DNA from: Pseudomonadota bacterium
GTDB lineage: Bacteria; Pseudomonadota; Gammaproteobacteria; Burkholderiales; Burkholderiaceae_D
NCBI GenBank assembly: GCA_023391395.1
Contig: JAEWBA010000285.1
Location: forward strand, 1-7,822
DNA: 7,822 nucleotides
Reading direction: 5' to 3'
This document shows, in pieces, positions 6,623-7,822 of the stretch (the first letter of the stretch is position 1; each line of letters opens with the position of its first letter). A program made the translations under genes and the position numbers. The notes beneath the pieces were generated by a model, which did not search any database, had not been told where the DNA came from, and worked only from the letters and a program-made list of their open reading frames with translations.

Positions 6623-7315
6623 TTAATCGCGCTCGCCGCCGGCAATGCCCAACAGGGCGAGCAGATTGGCGAAGATGTTATAGAGGTCCAGGTAAATGCT
6701 GAGTGTGGCCGTGATGTAATTGGTCTCGCCGCCATTGATGATTTGCTGCACGTCGTACAGGATGTACGCCGAGAAAATGGCAATGGCGATTACCGAAATG
6801 GCCAGGAAGAGAGCGGGGATCTGCAGGAAGATGTTTGCCGCCATCGCGACCAGCAGTACCAGCACGCCGGCGAACAGCCATTTGCCCAGACCGGAGAAAT
6901 CGCGCTTGGAGACGGTGGCGATCGTCGCCATGACCGCGAAAATGGCCGCGGTGCCTCCAAAAGCCGTCATGATGAGCGAAGCGCCATTGGAAAAGCCCAG
7001 GATCTGGCCGATCAGGCGCGAGAGCATCAAGCCCATGAAAAAGGTGAAGCCCAGCAGGATGACTACTCCCAAGCCGGAATTCTTGGTCTTTTCGATGGCA
7101 AAGAAGAAGCCGAAAGCGATGGCCAGGAAAGCCAGTAGTCCGATGAAGGGGCTGCCGGAGAAGAAACTGAAATTGAACTGCACGCCCAGCCATGCGCCGA
7201 ATATCGTCGGCACCATCGACAGGGCCAGCAGCCAGTAGGTATTGCGCAATACCCGGTTGCGTACCACCAGCGATTCGCCGGTCGCGCCATAGGTGCGTTG
7301 CAGGTTCTGGTCCAT
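6623..7315 (-). CDS. yccA: Bax inhibitor-1/YccA family inner-membrane protein
   Basis: A 230-residue, very hydrophobic protein with about seven membrane segments (roughly 25-44, 56-76, 84-106, 112-134, 144-164, 166-187 and 206-224) after a polar N-terminal tail of about 21 residues. VLRNTYWLLALS, NIFLQIPALFLAIS and INGGETNYITATLSIY closely resemble E. coli YccA, a substrate and modulator of the FtsH membrane protease. Two acidic residues, D188 (LYDVQ) and D210 (YLDLYN), align with the Asp pair reported as the pH-sensing latch of Bacillus YetJ, so cation leak activity is possible. The start at 7315 has a strong Shine-Dalgarno GGAGG four bases upstream; a longer frame from 7351 would add 12 residues without such a site. 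It is a single-gene unit, convergent with rlmD and divergent from ndk. The family is certain; a function equal to YccA is inferred. Confidence 0.9.
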   Translation of the reverse strand: MDQNLQRTYGATGESLVVRNRVLRNTYWLLALSMVPTIFGAWLGVQFNFSFFSGSPFIGLLAFLAIAFGFFFAIEKTKNSGLGVVILLGFTFFMGLMLSRLIGQILGFSNGASLIMTAFGGTAAIFAVMATIATVSKRDFSGLGKWLFAGVLVLLVAMAANIFLQIPALFLAISVIAIAIFSAYILYDVQQIINGGETNYITATLSIYLDLYNIFANLLALLGIAGGERD

Positions 7316-7452
7316 ATTGCCTCCATTGTTGAGAATGCACGGCAAGAGCATACCATGGCCGGTTTAGCGCTTGGAGGCAGGGCTAAGTCCTTAAGTTCGG
7401 CCATTCCTCCGGGAATATTCCGTCCGGGCAGTCCCGCGTACAAGGTGTTTCG

Positions 7453-7461
7453 TGGTAAAAT
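7453..7461 (+). promoter_or_regulatory. Candidate extended -10 promoter of ndk
   Basis: TGGTAAAAT (7453-7461) combines an extended -10 TGn motif with TAAAAT, 5 of 6 to consensus. No good -35 hexamer lies 16-18 bases upstream, which the extended motif could compensate. Transcription would begin near 7468, about 55 bases before the ndk start. Confidence 0.45.
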
Positions 7462-7462
7462 C

Positions 7463-7500
7463 AAGGGTTAGTCAATCTCTAAATATCACCCTTAACCCTT
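7463..7500. repeat. Inverted repeat upstream of ndk
   Basis: AAGGGTTA (7463-7470) and TAACCCTT (7493-7500) are perfect 8-base inverted copies separated by 22 bases. The right arm is preceded by a second CACCCTT (7487-7493), so the right side is also a short direct repeat. The left arm overlaps the predicted transcription start, so it could be an operator; if transcription begins further upstream it would instead form a leader hairpin just before the ndk ribosome-binding site. Confidence 0.4.
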
Positions 7501-7523
7501 TCATTTTATTGGAGTTTTTACAG

Positions 7524-7822
7524 ATGGCACTCGAACGCACCCTGTCGATCATCAAGCCGGACGCAGTCGCGAAAAACGTGATCGGCCAAATCTATACGCG
7601 CTTTGAAAACGCCGGTCTGAAGGTCGTGGCCGCGCGCATGGTGCATCTCTCCCGCGCTGAAGCGGAAGGTTTCTATGCAGTGCATCGCGAGCGCCCCTTC
7701 TTCAAGGATTTGGTGGACTTCATGATTTCCGGTCCGGTCATGGTGCAAGCGCTCGAAGGTGAAAACGCCATCGCCAAGAACCGCGAACTGATGGGTGCCA
7801 CCGATCCGAAGAAAGCGGAAAA
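7524..7822 (+). CDS. ndk: Nucleoside diphosphate kinase, 3' end outside window
   Basis: The frame is open from ATG 7524 to the window edge, giving 99 residues of an enzyme that is usually about 141. A Shine-Dalgarno GGAG lies nine bases upstream. The opening [12 protein letters not shown] is the family signature, and the nucleotide-binding residues K11, Y51, F59, R87 and T93 are all in their standard positions. The catalytic histidine (near 117, in the NxxHGSD motif) falls beyond the edge, so intactness cannot be confirmed. Ndk moves the gamma phosphate from ATP to other nucleoside diphosphates through a phosphohistidine, keeping NTP and dNTP pools balanced in the cytoplasm. It is transcribed away from the YccA-family gene from the shared 208-base region. 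Confidence 0.97.
   Translation, partial: MALERTLSIIKPDAVAKNVIGQIYTRFENAGLKVVAARMVHLSRAEAEGFYAVHRERPFFKDLVDFMISGPVMVQALEGENAIAKNRELMGATDPKKAE

Noticed and set aside
7355..7471. A 38-codon plus-strand frame (starting MAGLALGG) in the region before ndk.
   Set aside because: It has no clear ribosome-binding site, runs through the candidate ndk promoter, and has no recognisable protein features.

Overview
The window looks like a piece of a betaproteobacterial chromosome, most likely Burkholderiales and perhaps Oxalobacteraceae. This is inferred from gene order (surE-pcm-nlpD-rpoS, then rlmD and ndk), high GC and the flavour of the proteins; no rRNA or other direct taxonomic marker is present. No mobile element, CRISPR array, tRNA or rRNA is visible. 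The content is core chromosomal, and I do not see a wholly new system.

Layout. Bases 1-634 (minus) hold the N-terminal two thirds of a zinc-independent NADPH:quinone oxidoreductase-like enzyme. It has a near-consensus promoter and a 24-bp inverted repeat over its predicted transcription start. From 743 to 5176 (plus) runs a tight stationary-phase and stress-survival gene string: surE, pcm, an nlpD-type lipoprotein, rpoS, and a predicted DEDDy 3'-5' exonuclease related to the PolB proofreading domain. surE/pcm and rpoS/exonuclease each overlap by 4 bases, which points to translational coupling. A terminator-like hairpin follows the exonuclease stop, and then comes rlmD (23S rRNA m5U methyltransferase) at 5223-6563. 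A strong bidirectional terminator (6581-6609) separates rlmD from a convergent YccA/Bax-inhibitor-1 family membrane protein (6623-7315, minus). A 208-base divergent intergenic region leads to ndk (7524 onward, plus), which is cut by the window edge.

How the genes fit together. SurE (nucleotidase) and Pcm (isoaspartyl repair) are maintenance enzymes of non-growing cells. NlpD links envelope remodelling (amidase activation) to the operon, and in enterobacteria its gene houses the main rpoS promoter. RpoS is the general stress sigma factor. The exonuclease is locked to rpoS by a GTGA overlap, so it is probably co-expressed with it; its biological role is not established from this sequence. The most useful leads are the operator-covered promoter of the oxidoreductase, the rpoS-coupled exonuclease, a possibly leaderless surE, the low-GC hairpin-bearing segment of nlpD just upstream of rpoS, and the inverted repeat before ndk.
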